Of a stretch of DNA of 64,000 nt, positions 31,759 to 41,241 are shown piece by piece. The stretch is from Anaeroglomus sp964630775. GTDB taxonomy: Bacteria; Planctomycetota; Phycisphaerae; Sedimentisphaerales; Anaerohalosphaeraceae. The notes beneath the pieces are model-generated. The model worked only from the letters and a program-made list of their open reading frames with translations. It did not search any database and was not told the DNA's origin. The DNA lies in the NCBI GenBank assembly GCA_964630775.1, contig CAZVYY010000001.1, forward strand, positions 1 to 64,000. Reading direction: 5' to 3'. How positions within the stretch are numbered: position 1 is the stretch's first letter; every line of letters starts with the position of its first letter. The translations under genes and the position numbers were made by a program.

Positions 31759-33591
31759 TCAATCCAGTTTAAATTGCGAAATATAATGATTCACATCCTG
31801 CTGCTCAACGCGCGGCTGCTGGTCTTTGTACAACAGGCAATTTTCCACCACCAGCACATCCATATTGGTCGCCATAAAGCACCGATAGGCGTGTTCGGGG
31901 GTGCAGACAATCGGCTCGCCGCGGATGTTGAAGCTGGTGTTGATGATGACCGGACAGCCGGTTCTGGCCTTGAAGGCAGTCATCAGGCGATGCAATTTGG
32001 GATGACGCACCGGATCGACGGTCTGGATACGGGCGGAATAATCCACATGGGTAATGGCCGGGACAACACTGCGCTTGACCTTCAGTTTGTCAATCCCGAA
32101 CAGGGAGTCCTGTGCTTCATCCGTTGCCAGCCGCTTGTCGGGTCGGACGGGGGCTACCAGCAGCATGTAGGGACTTTCCTGGCCGTCCTTCATCTCGAAA
32201 AACTCGTTTTTGTCTTCTTTGAGTACGCAGGGGGCAAACGGCCGGAACGATTCGCGAAACTTGATTTTCAGATTCATCACCGACTGCATCTGTTCGCTGC
32301 GGGCGTCGCCGATGATACTGCGATTGCCCAGGGCCCGAGGACCGAATTCCATTGGTCCCTGAAACCATCCAATCACTTTGCCCTGATCAATCAGGGCCGC
32401 AACAGTATCGATAAGCTGGTCATCATTCAGCTCCTGATACGGGGCGCCGAGGGAATCCAGAATGCCGCGAACCTGGGAGGTGGTATAGGACGGCCCCAGC
32501 AGAGAGCCTTTCTGGGAATCCATATCCCCGGCCTTGCGATCCTGATTGAGCAACTGGTGCCAGACAAACAGGGCCGCCCCCAGCGCCCCGCCGGCGTCGC
32601 CGGCTGCGGGCTGCACCCAGATATCGTCGAATTCGGTTTCCCGGGAAATCCGTCCGTTGCAGACGCAGTTGAGTGCCACGCCGCCGGCCAGAACCAGGTT
32701 TTTCATGCCGGTCTGCCGATGCACATGCCGCACCATCCGCAGGACGATTTCTTCGGTGACGGCCTGAATCGAGGCGGCGACATCCATATATTGCTGATTG
32801 AGCGGAGACTCCGGTCTGCGGGCGGGAAGACCGAACAGGGCCTCGAATTTGGGACTGATCATGACGGTCTTGTGGCAATATGAAAAATAGGAAAGATCCA
32901 GGCGGAATGAGCCGTCTTCTTTCAGATCAATCAGCTTGTCCATGATGAGGTCGTAATAGGCCGGCTTGCCGTAGGGAGCCAGGCCCATCAGTTTATACTC
33001 GCCCGAGTTGACGCGAAAGCCCGTGTAATAGGTGAAGGCCGAATACAGCAGGCCCAGCGAATGCGGAAATGACAGAATATCAGTCAGTTCAACCCGATTG
33101 CCCCGACCGATACCAAAGGATGCGGTGGCCCATTCTCCAACCCCATCCAGAGTCAGCACCGCGGCCTCGTCAAACGGTGACGGGAAAAAGGCACTGGCGG
33201 CATGGGACTGGTGATGCTCGACAAAGACATAGCGGCCCTTATAGGCGTGATTGAGGGCCTTGTCCATTTCGCGGGGCAAGTGCAGCTTCTGTCTGAGCCA
33301 GATCGGCATACTCTGGAGAAACTGCCTGAATCCGCGGGGAGCGTAGCCGATGTAAGTCTCCAGAAGACGTTCAAATTTCAGCAGCGGCTTTTCATAAAAG
33401 ACCACATAATCGACATCGCCGATCGTAATCCCGCCCCGTTCCAGGCAGTATGCGATCGCGCTGGACGGAAACCGCTGGTCGTGTTTTTCGCGGGTAAACC
33501 GTTCTTCCTGCGCGGCAGCAACAATTTGGCCATCACAGACCAGCGAAGCCGCACTGTCATGATAATATGCTGAGATGCCCAGGATATTCAT
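31759..33591 (-). CDS. NodU/CmcH-family carbamoyltransferase
   Basis: A 610-residue enzyme that transfers a carbamoyl group from carbamoyl phosphate to a hydroxyl. The N-terminal Kae1-like domain has ISAYYHDSAASLV and the metal-site HHQSHAASAFF. The C-terminal YrdC-like domain has FQGPMEFGPRALGNRS. With SxtJ and DUF5989 it forms a conserved trio. The acceptor could be an envelope glycan or a small metabolite; nothing in the window decides this. Confidence 0.88.
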   Translation of the reverse strand: MNILGISAYYHDSAASLVCDGQIVAAAQEERFTREKHDQRFPSSAIAYCLERGGITIGDVDYVVFYEKPLLKFERLLETYIGYAPRGFRQFLQSMPIWLRQKLHLPREMDKALNHAYKGRYVFVEHHQSHAASAFFPSPFDEAAVLTLDGVGEWATASFGIGRGNRVELTDILSFPHSLGLLYSAFTYYTGFRVNSGEYKLMGLAPYGKPAYYDLIMDKLIDLKEDGSFRLDLSYFSYCHKTVMISPKFEALFGLPARRPESPLNQQYMDVAASIQAVTEEIVLRMVRHVHRQTGMKNLVLAGGVALNCVCNGRISRETEFDDIWVQPAAGDAGGALGAALFVWHQLLNQDRKAGDMDSQKGSLLGPSYTTSQVRGILDSLGAPYQELNDDQLIDTVAALIDQGKVIGWFQGPMEFGPRALGNRSIIGDARSEQMQSVMNLKIKFRESFRPFAPCVLKEDKNEFFEMKDGQESPYMLLVAPVRPDKRLATDEAQDSLFGIDKLKVKRSVVPAITHVDYSARIQTVDPVRHPKLHRLMTAFKARTGCPVIINTSFNIRGEPIVCTPEHAYRCFMATNMDVLVVENCLLYKDQQPRVEQQDVNHYISQFKLD

Positions 33592-33704
33592 ACGTGATTT
33601 TTATTAACCTGTAATATTATCGGTCGTTTTCCGGGCCGTGCAGGGTAAACGGTCTATCCAATTACTTCGGCATCTAAACTTTTTCAATTTACCCTTAATT
33701 AAGG

Positions 33705-35729
33705 TTATTTGGCCATGCTTTTTTTGGCGGCGGCAACCACCGCGTCGGTGGTGATGCCGAATTTTTCAAAGCAGGTCTTGAACGGGCCGGAGGCGCCGAA
33801 GCCGTTCATGCCGACAAATTCGCCGTGGTCGCCGATCCAGCGGTCCCAGCCCATGCGTATGCCGGCTTCGACGCCGACGCGGGCCTTGACGGCCGGGGGA
33901 AGAACGCTGTCTTTGTAGGCCTGATCCTGTTTCTCGAACAGTTCCCAGCAGGGCATGCTGACGACCTGGGCCTTGATGCCTTCGGCGGCCAGTTTGTCGG
34001 CGGCGGCCAGGGCCAGCGAAACCTCCGAGCCGGTACCCAGCAGCAGCACATCGGGTTTGGCCTGCGGCACAAGGACATAGGCACCTCTGGCAAAGCCATC
34101 TTTCATATTCGGATACTTGGCCGGGTCCAGCACGGGCAAATTCTGACGGGTCAGGGCTGTGGCGGCGGGACCATCGTTGTGCTCGAGAATATATTTCCAC
34201 ATCAGGACGGTTTCGTTGGCGTCGGCCGGGCGGAATGTCCGCAGGTTGGGCAAAATCCGCAGAGAGGCCATCGTTTCAACCGGCTGATGGGTCGGGCCGT
34301 CTTCGCCGACACCGATGCTGTCGTGGGTGAAGACGAAAATGGTCGGATAATGTGACAGCGCTGCGACACGAAGAGCGCCGCGCATATAATCAGCAAAGAC
34401 CATAAACGTACCGCCGTAGGGACGGACGATTTTGCTGACGGCGATGCCGTTCATAATGGCGGCCATCCCGTGCTCGCGGACACCGTAACGGATGTACCGG
34501 CCGGCGCGATTGTCTTTCTGGAAATCCTGGGCGCCCTGGAAATGCGTGTTGTTGGACGGTGTCAGGTCAGCCGAACCGCCAATCACCAGCGGCATCGAAG
34601 GCATCAGGGCTTCCAGCGTCTTGCCGGAGGCAGAACGCGTGGCAACCTGCGTGGCCGGGTCGAATTTGGGCAGCTTGCTTTCATCGATGACCACTTTGCC
34701 GGACAGAGCATCATTCAATTCTTTGGCCAGTTCCGGATAGGCGGCAGCCCAGGCGTTGAACATCTTCTGATAGTCTGCCTGCTGGGAGGCGCCGCGCTGT
34801 TTGCACTGGGCCATGTGGGCGGCAACTTCAGCGGGCACGACGAAGCTCTTATCGGGATCCCAGCCGAAATTCTTTTTGATCAATTTGATTTCATCCTCTC
34901 CCAGCGGGGCACCGTGGGCGGTGTGGGTATCCTGAAAATTCGGACTGCCAAAACCAATATGCGAACGGAATTTAATCATCGTCGGACGTTCGGTCTGGGT
35001 CTTGGCGTATTCAATGGCCTTATCCAGGGCGGCAATATCATGGCCGTCGCCGCCGATTTCAATAACATTCCAGCCATAGGCACGATAACGGTCGGCCACT
35101 TTTTCGGTAAAGGACAGGTGGGTTTCGCCGTCGATGGTGATATGGTTGTCATCGTAAATGACAATCAGGTTGTCCAGGGCCAGGTGGCCGGCCAGACTGC
35201 TGGCTTCGCCGCTGACGCCTTCTTCGAGACAGCCGTCCCCGCAGATGACAAAGATGTTGTAATCAAAGACATTGTACGGGGCTTTGTTATAACGGGCGGC
35301 CAGATACTTCTGGGCAATCGCCATGCCAACGGCGTTGGAGATACCCTGCCCCAGCGGGCCGGTGGTAACTTCCACGCCGGTGGTGTAGCCGAATTCCGGA
35401 TGGCCCGGAGTCTTGCTGCCCCACTGGCGGAATTTCTTCAATTCATCCAGCGGCAGGTCGTAACCGCACAGGTGCAGCAGCGAATACAGCAGCATGCTGC
35501 CATGACCTGCCGATAACACAAAGCGATCCCGGTTAATCCAGTTGGGATCGGCGGGATTGAATTTCATGTGCCGCATCCACAGGGCATACGCAGCGGGCGC
35601 CATGCCCATCGGCATTCCGGGGTGGCCGGATTTGGCGGCCTGAACGCCCTCCATGGAAAGAAAACGAATCGTATTGATGCACAGTTCATCCAACGCAGTT
35701 AAACCGGTTTTGGTTATTGCCCCTGCCAT
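33705..35729 (-). CDS. tkt: transketolase
   Basis: A 674-residue thiamine-diphosphate enzyme that moves two-carbon units between sugar phosphates. Seen are SGHPGMPMGMAP, SAGHGSMLLYSLLHL, the ThDP motif GDGCLEEGVSGEA followed by DDNHITIDGE, and the DGPTHQPVETMASLR block. It is full length. Its own promoter (35850-35878) lies upstream; the 113 bases before the carbamoyltransferase hold a loose GGGTAAA/TTTACCC pairing but no clear terminator. It serves the pentose phosphate pathway. Confidence 0.94.
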   Translation of the reverse strand: MAGAITKTGLTALDELCINTIRFLSMEGVQAAKSGHPGMPMGMAPAAYALWMRHMKFNPADPNWINRDRFVLSAGHGSMLLYSLLHLCGYDLPLDELKKFRQWGSKTPGHPEFGYTTGVEVTTGPLGQGISNAVGMAIAQKYLAARYNKAPYNVFDYNIFVICGDGCLEEGVSGEASSLAGHLALDNLIVIYDDNHITIDGETHLSFTEKVADRYRAYGWNVIEIGGDGHDIAALDKAIEYAKTQTERPTMIKFRSHIGFGSPNFQDTHTAHGAPLGEDEIKLIKKNFGWDPDKSFVVPAEVAAHMAQCKQRGASQQADYQKMFNAWAAAYPELAKELNDALSGKVVIDESKLPKFDPATQVATRSASGKTLEALMPSMPLVIGGSADLTPSNNTHFQGAQDFQKDNRAGRYIRYGVREHGMAAIMNGIAVSKIVRPYGGTFMVFADYMRGALRVAALSHYPTIFVFTHDSIGVGEDGPTHQPVETMASLRILPNLRTFRPADANETVLMWKYILEHNDGPAATALTRQNLPVLDPAKYPNMKDGFARGAYVLVPQAKPDVLLLGTGSEVSLALAAADKLAAEGIKAQVVSMPCWELFEKQDQAYKDSVLPPAVKARVGVEAGIRMGWDRWIGDHGEFVGMNGFGASGPFKTCFEKFGITTDAVVAAAKKSMAK

Positions 35730-35849
35730 AACTTTGTCCTTTTTCTATCTTTTATATTCTTTCAATGATTACCTGTTTCGTTTCTTGCAGCAGGCCTTAT
35801 TTCTTTTATTCCTGTTTTGCCTGCAAACACAACCTAAAAAGTGTGTCAT

Positions 35850-35878
35850 ATAGTAATGTCGAATGGCCCGATAAACAA
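35850..35878 (-). promoter_or_regulatory. tkt promoter candidate
   Basis: On the minus strand TTGTTT and TACTAT are 17 bases apart, ending about 120 bases before the tkt ATG. Confidence 0.45.
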
Positions 35879-36105
35879 GCTACTTTTTGTGAACTTTTTT
35901 TCTCACGACGCGAAGTATTATATAATGAAACAACCGTATTGATATAAGCTAATCGTTTTATTATATTAGCTCTTCTTATTATAGACATATAAGATATAAT
36001 ACATATCGTATTATTTATATAGCTATATATTCTTGTATAACAATTACTTATCATTGCACTGGTGCAATTTTTGATGAAAACAAAACCCATGATATTCATA
36101 TTATC

Positions 36106-36134
36106 TTGACTTTCGAGTCCTTTTCTGATAACAT
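36106..36134 (+). promoter_or_regulatory. folC promoter, almost no leader
   Basis: TTGACT and TAACAT are exactly 17 bases apart. Transcription would start about four to six bases before the ATG at 36145, leaving no room for a ribosome site, and none is seen. Confidence 0.5.
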
Positions 36135-36144
36135 TTTTCTAATT

Positions 36145-37581
36145 ATGACAACCACTGAAAAAAGAAAACCGGCTGCCAAGCCGACCAGGAAGAAAATCGT
36201 CGCTACCGAAAAAGTGAAACGCGCTGAAAAGGCGTTCCGTACGTATGATCAGGCTCTCGACTACCTGTTTAAACAGACGGATTACGAAAAACAGCAAAAA
36301 CTGCGATACAATGTGACCACTTTTGATCTGGACAGGATGAATGAGCTTCTCAAAGGACTTGGCGACCCCCATAAGAAGACTCGCACTGTCCATATTGCTG
36401 GAACCAAAGGCAAGGGTTCCACGGCAACGATGCTGTCGCGGATGATGGAAGCCAACAGTTATAAGGTTGGCCTCTACACATCGCCCCATGTCAGCACACT
36501 GCATGAACGGATTACGGTCAATTCCGAGATGATTTCCCGCAAAGATTTCCTTGGAATCATGAACCGGATGCATCCTGTTCTTGATAAGATGGCGAAAAAG
36601 AACTCGTTTCCTACTTTCTTCGAGATTATGACGGCATTGGCCTTTCTTTATTTTTGTGATAAAAAGGTCGATATTGCTGTCATTGAAACCGGGCTGGGCG
36701 GACGACTCGACAGTACCAATGTCATCACCCCGGACGTTATCGGAATTACCAGCATCAGTGTGGACCACCAGAATCTGCTGGGGCCGACACTGGAGCACAT
36801 TGCCAAGGAAAAAGCCGGCATCATCAAAAAGGGAATTCCGGTCATCACCGTGCCGCAAGATCCGATGGCTATGAAGGTTATCAAGAAACAGGCATTATCT
36901 CTGAAGGCCCCGCTGACGATCACCGGGCGGGATATCGATTTTTCCTACCGTTTTGAATCGTCCCGTGAGCATGGGCCTCACACGCGGATTTGCCTGACAA
37001 CCCCAACCAGCAAATTTGAGCATTTGCGGGTTCCCCTGCCAGGTGAGCATCAGGCGATGAACTGCGGTCTCGCTCTGGCGATGCTGGATTCGCTTAAAAG
37101 CCAGGGTTTTCAAATCAATGACGAAAAGGCGATATCCGGCCTCAATAATGTCCATATGCCAGGGCGGATGGAGATGGTTTGTACCGATCCGCGGGTACTG
37201 GTCGATGCCGCTCATAATGCCGCCAGTATTCGGGCTTTGATTCAGGCGATTGGACAGCATGTGCCTTACGATTCGATGGTCATTATTTTCGGCTGCAACA
37301 GCGACAAAGATGTCCGCGGGATGCTGACCGAACTGCAATATGGTGCGGATAAGGTCATTTTTACCCGCAGCAACTCACCTAAAGCGGTTTATCCGCAGGA
37401 TTTAGCGGAAATGTACACCGATATTTGCGGCAAGATGTGTCAGACGGCTCTGAGTCTGACGGAGGCTCTGCGCATCGCTCAAAGTGCGATATCACGCGAA
37501 GACCTGATTTGTATTACCGGCAGCTTCTATCTGGTCGGCCAGGCCAAGCAGATGTTCCAGCCGCCAGTTCAAATACCTTAA
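36145..37581 (+). CDS. folC: folylpolyglutamate synthase / dihydrofolate synthase
   Basis: A 478-residue Mur-ligase-type enzyme adding glutamate to folates. Seen: LRYNVTTFDLDRMNELLKGL, P-loop AGTKGKGSTATM, YTSPHVSTLHERI, VIETGLGGRLDSTN, and a C-terminal GRMEMV, DAAHN, IIFGCNSDKD block. It has a lysine-rich extension of about 30 residues at the N-terminus that most FolC proteins lack. The ATG at 36145 is chosen because the longer frame would start inside the promoter; its transcript looks nearly leaderless. Confidence 0.9.
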   Translation: MTTTEKRKPAAKPTRKKIVATEKVKRAEKAFRTYDQALDYLFKQTDYEKQQKLRYNVTTFDLDRMNELLKGLGDPHKKTRTVHIAGTKGKGSTATMLSRMMEANSYKVGLYTSPHVSTLHERITVNSEMISRKDFLGIMNRMHPVLDKMAKKNSFPTFFEIMTALAFLYFCDKKVDIAVIETGLGGRLDSTNVITPDVIGITSISVDHQNLLGPTLEHIAKEKAGIIKKGIPVITVPQDPMAMKVIKKQALSLKAPLTITGRDIDFSYRFESSREHGPHTRICLTTPTSKFEHLRVPLPGEHQAMNCGLALAMLDSLKSQGFQINDEKAISGLNNVHMPGRMEMVCTDPRVLVDAAHNAASIRALIQAIGQHVPYDSMVIIFGCNSDKDVRGMLTELQYGADKVIFTRSNSPKAVYPQDLAEMYTDICGKMCQTALSLTEALRIAQSAISREDLICITGSFYLVGQAKQMFQPPVQIP

Positions 37582-37717
37582 TATCAGCCCTGATAATCGG
37601 GTTTAAAAATCAAGCTGTAACTTTTCGTTTGCCGATACACTCTGAAGAGGTGCAACTTCAGGAACACAATACAGGCGTATCTCTATCTTGTTATGGGTGT
37701 ATAATACCAAAAAAAAC

Positions 37718-37745
37718 TTGCATTTGGTATCGAGTCGCATAGAAT
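37718..37745 (+). promoter_or_regulatory. promoter of the porin-like gene
   Basis: TTGCAT and TAGAAT are 16 bases apart, about 90 bases before the start codon. The rest of 37582-37834 has no gene. Confidence 0.5.
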
Positions 37746-37834
37746 ATCGACAATTGAAGTAAATATTTACAAACTGTCTTTTTTGTAAATTACTAAAAAA
37801 TGGAATGACAACTATTTTGAAAGGAGACACGAGA

Positions 37835-38617
37835 ATGAAGAATTTTGTGGTTTTTGCCCTGTTGGGCGCACTGGCGACTGTCGCCGTAGCGGCAGACCAG
37901 TTGACAACAACCGTGGATGTAGGTTGGTACAGCAAGTACATGTGGCGTGGTTTTGATATGATGGACGACAAGGCTGTCGTGACCCCCAGCGTCAATTTTG
38001 ATTTCGGCAACGGCTTCAATTTTAACGTCTGGTCAGCCCAGCCGGGTTCCAGCGGATCTATCGATGCGACAAACTTCCAGTACACACCGTATTACAAAAA
38101 TACCATCTGGGAAGACGGCTGTCTGATGACCAACTATGTCATTGGATATCGGTTTTATGATTTCACAAAAATGGCCAGCAATGATGCCGATCTGCAGGAA
38201 CTGTTCATTGAACTGGCATGGCCGAACCTGATTGGCAACGGCTTCACCCCCCGCTATGCCTATTACCACATGTGGAATTCCGAAGGCAGCGGTTTCGTTC
38301 GCAAGTTCAGCGGCCCCATTCATGACCTCGGACTGGATTATGCCTGGACCTTCGAACAGGCTCCCGAACTGCCGATGAAGTTCAGCTGGGATGTCGTTTA
38401 CAATGACGGTACCGGCTCGGTTGTGGATGATGCGGGCGCTTATGTGGTTGGCCCGGTTGATCATGACTGGTCACACATGGTCTGGGGACTGTCGACCAGC
38501 ATTCAGGCTCTGGGCGGCAAAATCACACCCGGCATTTGGTATCAGACATCAATGGAAGATACCGTCAACAAGAATGATGAACTGTGGAGCGGTATTTCTT
38601 ACAGCCTCAGCTTCTAA
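37835..38617 (+). CDS. outer-membrane beta-barrel protein, TorF/Gcw_chp-like porin
   Basis: A 260-residue exported protein. A signal peptide (FVVFALLGALATVAVA) is followed by an amphipathic strand pattern. VDVGWYSKYMWRGFDMMDD is close to the SKYVWRG start of the TorF/Gcw_chp family; the C-terminus is an aromatic strand ending SYSLSF as outer-membrane proteins do. AAAGGAG precedes the start at 37835. Expected to form a small outer-membrane pore of unknown cargo. Confidence 0.75.
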   Translation: MKNFVVFALLGALATVAVAADQLTTTVDVGWYSKYMWRGFDMMDDKAVVTPSVNFDFGNGFNFNVWSAQPGSSGSIDATNFQYTPYYKNTIWEDGCLMTNYVIGYRFYDFTKMASNDADLQELFIELAWPNLIGNGFTPRYAYYHMWNSEGSGFVRKFSGPIHDLGLDYAWTFEQAPELPMKFSWDVVYNDGTGSVVDDAGAYVVGPVDHDWSHMVWGLSTSIQALGGKITPGIWYQTSMEDTVNKNDELWSGISYSLSF

Positions 38618-38638
38618 GACGTTATCATTCGAATCAAA

Positions 38639-38673
38639 TAAAAAGGCCGAGTCGTTATGACCCGGCCTTTTTT
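38639..38673. terminator. bidirectional terminator
   Basis: AAAAAGGCCGAGTC/GACCCGGCCTTTTT forms a strong stem with A-run and T-run, shared by the convergent genes at 37835 and 38704. Confidence 0.9.
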
Positions 38674-38703
38674 ATTTGTTCATGCTGACGATGCTATTTT
38701 ATC

Positions 38704-40125
38704 TTACCATGTCTGGGTGATTTGGTATTCCAGCACGATGGTCTGGCCGGCTTTGATCGTCACGGCAAAACGGCAGGTATAAGCATCCTTTTGGGTGTGT
38801 TCAACACTGGATTTATCAATCTTCCAGTTGCGTCCCTGCGGGATTTTTTCATCGACAAAGACCGTCACGGCCTCATCCTTTCGGTTTCGCAGTTCCACCT
38901 TGCGGGTGTAGGTCTCGAAATTGCGGCCGTTGCGGGCATCAAGTACCGTCGGCTCAGCCACGATATCAAAGGCATCGCCGATATACAACGACAGTTTTTC
39001 ATCGCGGGGGGTATGGTCGATTTCATCTTCGCCGACAAATTCGAGCGTACTGTCGGCGGCATCCCGCTTGAAGACGCGAACCCGGCCCTTGGGCAGTGCA
39101 ATGCCGAGCTGGTTTTCCTTCTTGTTTTCAAACTCCATCTTGACCTGAACTTTCCTGCGGCCTTTGGTCAGCCAGTCCCAGTTGGATACTTCATAGACAT
39201 AGAGCTTCTTGACCGGGACATTCAGAGCGGGGTCTATCAGTTCAATCTGCTTGACCTGATTATTCAGGAGCGTAGTTTTCCGGCCGAGGGTATAGAGGTG
39301 ATACTCCATGAACGACTTTTCCTCGAATCCTCCGGCGGCGTCGGCAGCCATCATCATTTCCTGGCGCGCCATTTTCATCGGCGCCGGCGGTTGTGCGACA
39401 ATGCGCCGGACATCGCCGGCCATTAATTTCAGGGCAGCGTCTTTGTACGCGGCACCGCTGTTGTTGGTGACGGTCACCCAGCCGCTCATATCCAGTGCAT
39501 CATCTTTGTCATTGAGCACCGCCAGATAATCCGCACGCCAGTCGATGCCCTCGGTAAAGTACGTAACCTGGCACAGGTCCGACAGTTTCTGTGCGGCATT
39601 GACCCGCCAGACGAGCGTGGGACGCGTCAGCAAATCGTCGGGCTTTTTGGCCAGTTGGATATGCTCGACAGAATCGCTGCCGATAACATTCATCTGGCCG
39701 GTCTGGGAGTTCTGTAAAATCAGAGTGTTGCCGTCGGCGGACAGCAGGATGCCATCAACCAGGGTGCCGGCATTGGAGCCGCTGCCTTTGACCTGGACTA
39801 CGACCGCCTGGTCGATGTATTTTTTCAGCAGGCTCTGGGTGTTGACCAGGTCGTACTCATAATTCTGCTCCAGCAGGGTGATTTTGCCGGGATTGAGCAG
39901 GCTTTCGAATAAGACACTGGTCGGATCAATCCGCTCGGCCACATCGGTGAACTTCATGATGTTCTGGCCTTCGGCAAATTCCATCTGCCGGCGTTCCTTG
40001 ACCACGGCGAAATTGTTGTTGTAAATCGTCAGGCCCACACCCGGTTCCGGGGCGGGTTTGGGCTGGGCCGCCCACGAAGGCAGCATCCACACCAGCACCA
40101 ACAACACATACAATCCATTCTTCAT
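38704..40125 (-). CDS. exported DUF4139-domain protein
   Basis: A 473-residue exported protein. A signal peptide (LYVLLVLVWMLPSWA) is followed by GLTIYNNNFAVVKERR, the family-typical WRADYLAVLND and NNSGAAYKDAALKLMAGDVRR blocks, and a C-terminal beta region (RKVELRNRKDEAVTVFV). DUF4139 proteins are beta-sandwich proteins of unknown activity. AAGGAGC precedes the ATG. It stands in a single-gene unit. Confidence 0.82.
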   Translation of the reverse strand: MKNGLYVLLVLVWMLPSWAAQPKPAPEPGVGLTIYNNNFAVVKERRQMEFAEGQNIMKFTDVAERIDPTSVLFESLLNPGKITLLEQNYEYDLVNTQSLLKKYIDQAVVVQVKGSGSNAGTLVDGILLSADGNTLILQNSQTGQMNVIGSDSVEHIQLAKKPDDLLTRPTLVWRVNAAQKLSDLCQVTYFTEGIDWRADYLAVLNDKDDALDMSGWVTVTNNSGAAYKDAALKLMAGDVRRIVAQPPAPMKMARQEMMMAADAAGGFEEKSFMEYHLYTLGRKTTLLNNQVKQIELIDPALNVPVKKLYVYEVSNWDWLTKGRRKVQVKMEFENKKENQLGIALPKGRVRVFKRDAADSTLEFVGEDEIDHTPRDEKLSLYIGDAFDIVAEPTVLDARNGRNFETYTRKVELRNRKDEAVTVFVDEKIPQGRNWKIDKSSVEHTQKDAYTCRFAVTIKAGQTIVLEYQITQTW

Positions 40126-40236
40126 TGTTTTGCTCCTTAAAAAGGGGTTATTTTACTTGTATTTATTATACCCATTATCGCACAAGATGGTTTGTAAAAA
40201 GAATGTAAAAGAGCCGCAGTGCGCGGTCGGCGGAGG

Positions 40237-41241
40237 CTATGACCGGGAGCTAACAGCCAGGGCGATATTTTCAAGTGCTTCGCGAGCCGTGCCGGGCTTA
40301 AGGCGACTAAGGGCCTTAAGGGCCATTTGTGCATAATCTGAGGCTTTTTGTCGTGCCAGGTCAAGCGAGCCATTGAGCTGCAACTGCTCAATACGACTGG
40401 TTTTATCCATTTCCGCCAGCGACTCGATGAATGCTTTTCGTGCGGCAGGCCGCTTTTTTCGGAGACAGTAAATCAGCGGCAGGGTCAGCTTGTTCTGTCC
40501 CAGATCGGTACCGAGCGTTTTGCCGATACGTTTATCATCCCCGGTGATGTCAAGAATGTCATCGGTAATCTGGAAGGCCATGCCGACACATCGACCGTAT
40601 TCCCGCAACATATCTTCAAGAACCGGATTCGCCCTGGAGGCTACGGCCCCCAGTACACAGGCGGCCGAAAACAGGCTGGCGGTTTTGCCTTCGATGATCT
40701 CAAGGTAGTCTTCTTCGGTCACAGAGACATCGCCCTGCCGGAGGTTCTGAAGAAGCTCGCCCTGACAAATCTGTTCGGCGGTCTGGCTGAGAATCTTCCC
40801 GGAACGGGGGATGTTCAGTTCCGCCCCGGCCAGAAACGCCCGGCTCAGAAGAAAATCGCCCATCAGTACGGCGGCGGTATTGCCCCAGAGCTGGTTCATG
40901 GTCGGCTGATTGCGACGGGTTTGTGCCCGGTCGATGACATCATCATGCAGCAGGGTGGCGGTATGCACCAACTCGACCATCATGGCAAATTCGATATGCT
41001 CATGACGGATGGAGCCGATGGCCTTGCCGCTGAGTAAAACCATCGCGGCGCGGAACAACTTGCCCTGGCCGGCACCAATGGATTCGATCTGGTGATTGAC
41101 ACGATCATAACGGCTGGTCAGACGCTGGGTCAACTGGCAACGGACCAATTCCATCTGTTCGGCTACAGGAGCAAACAAATCCGCGATCGCCGCAGCCGGC
41201 TGCGGTTTCGATATGGCCTTTTTGGATTTACGAACGGGCAT
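40237..41241 (-). CDS. polyprenyl diphosphate synthase
   Basis: A 334-residue all-helical prenyltransferase. The two aspartate motifs are LLHDDVIDRAQTRR and ITDDILDITGDD, with KTASLF and DLGQNKLTLPLIY between or after. It makes long-chain isoprenyl diphosphate for quinones or lipid carriers; chain length cannot be read. The ATG at 41241 overlaps the ilvE stop by 14 bases, so both share a transcript. An N-terminal Lys/Pro/Ala-rich segment of about 20 residues is unusual. Confidence 0.88.
   Translation of the reverse strand: MPVRKSKKAISKPQPAAAIADLFAPVAEQMELVRCQLTQRLTSRYDRVNHQIESIGAGQGKLFRAAMVLLSGKAIGSIRHEHIEFAMMVELVHTATLLHDDVIDRAQTRRNQPTMNQLWGNTAAVLMGDFLLSRAFLAGAELNIPRSGKILSQTAEQICQGELLQNLRQGDVSVTEEDYLEIIEGKTASLFSAACVLGAVASRANPVLEDMLREYGRCVGMAFQITDDILDITGDDKRIGKTLGTDLGQNKLTLPLIYCLRKKRPAARKAFIESLAEMDKTSRIEQLQLNGSLDLARQKASDYAQMALKALSRLKPGTAREALENIALAVSSRS

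Larger units (their letters stand above)
35730..36144. promoter_or_regulatory. AT-rich divergent region between tkt and folC
   Basis: A 415-base gap with two promoter candidates, listed separately, and two symmetric sites: AGCTAAT/ATTAGCT at 35947-35971 and ATTGCAC-TG-GTGCAAT at 36053-36068. The latter is a 16-base perfect palindrome 38 bases upstream of the folC -35 and could be an operator. No gene is supported. Confidence 0.5.
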
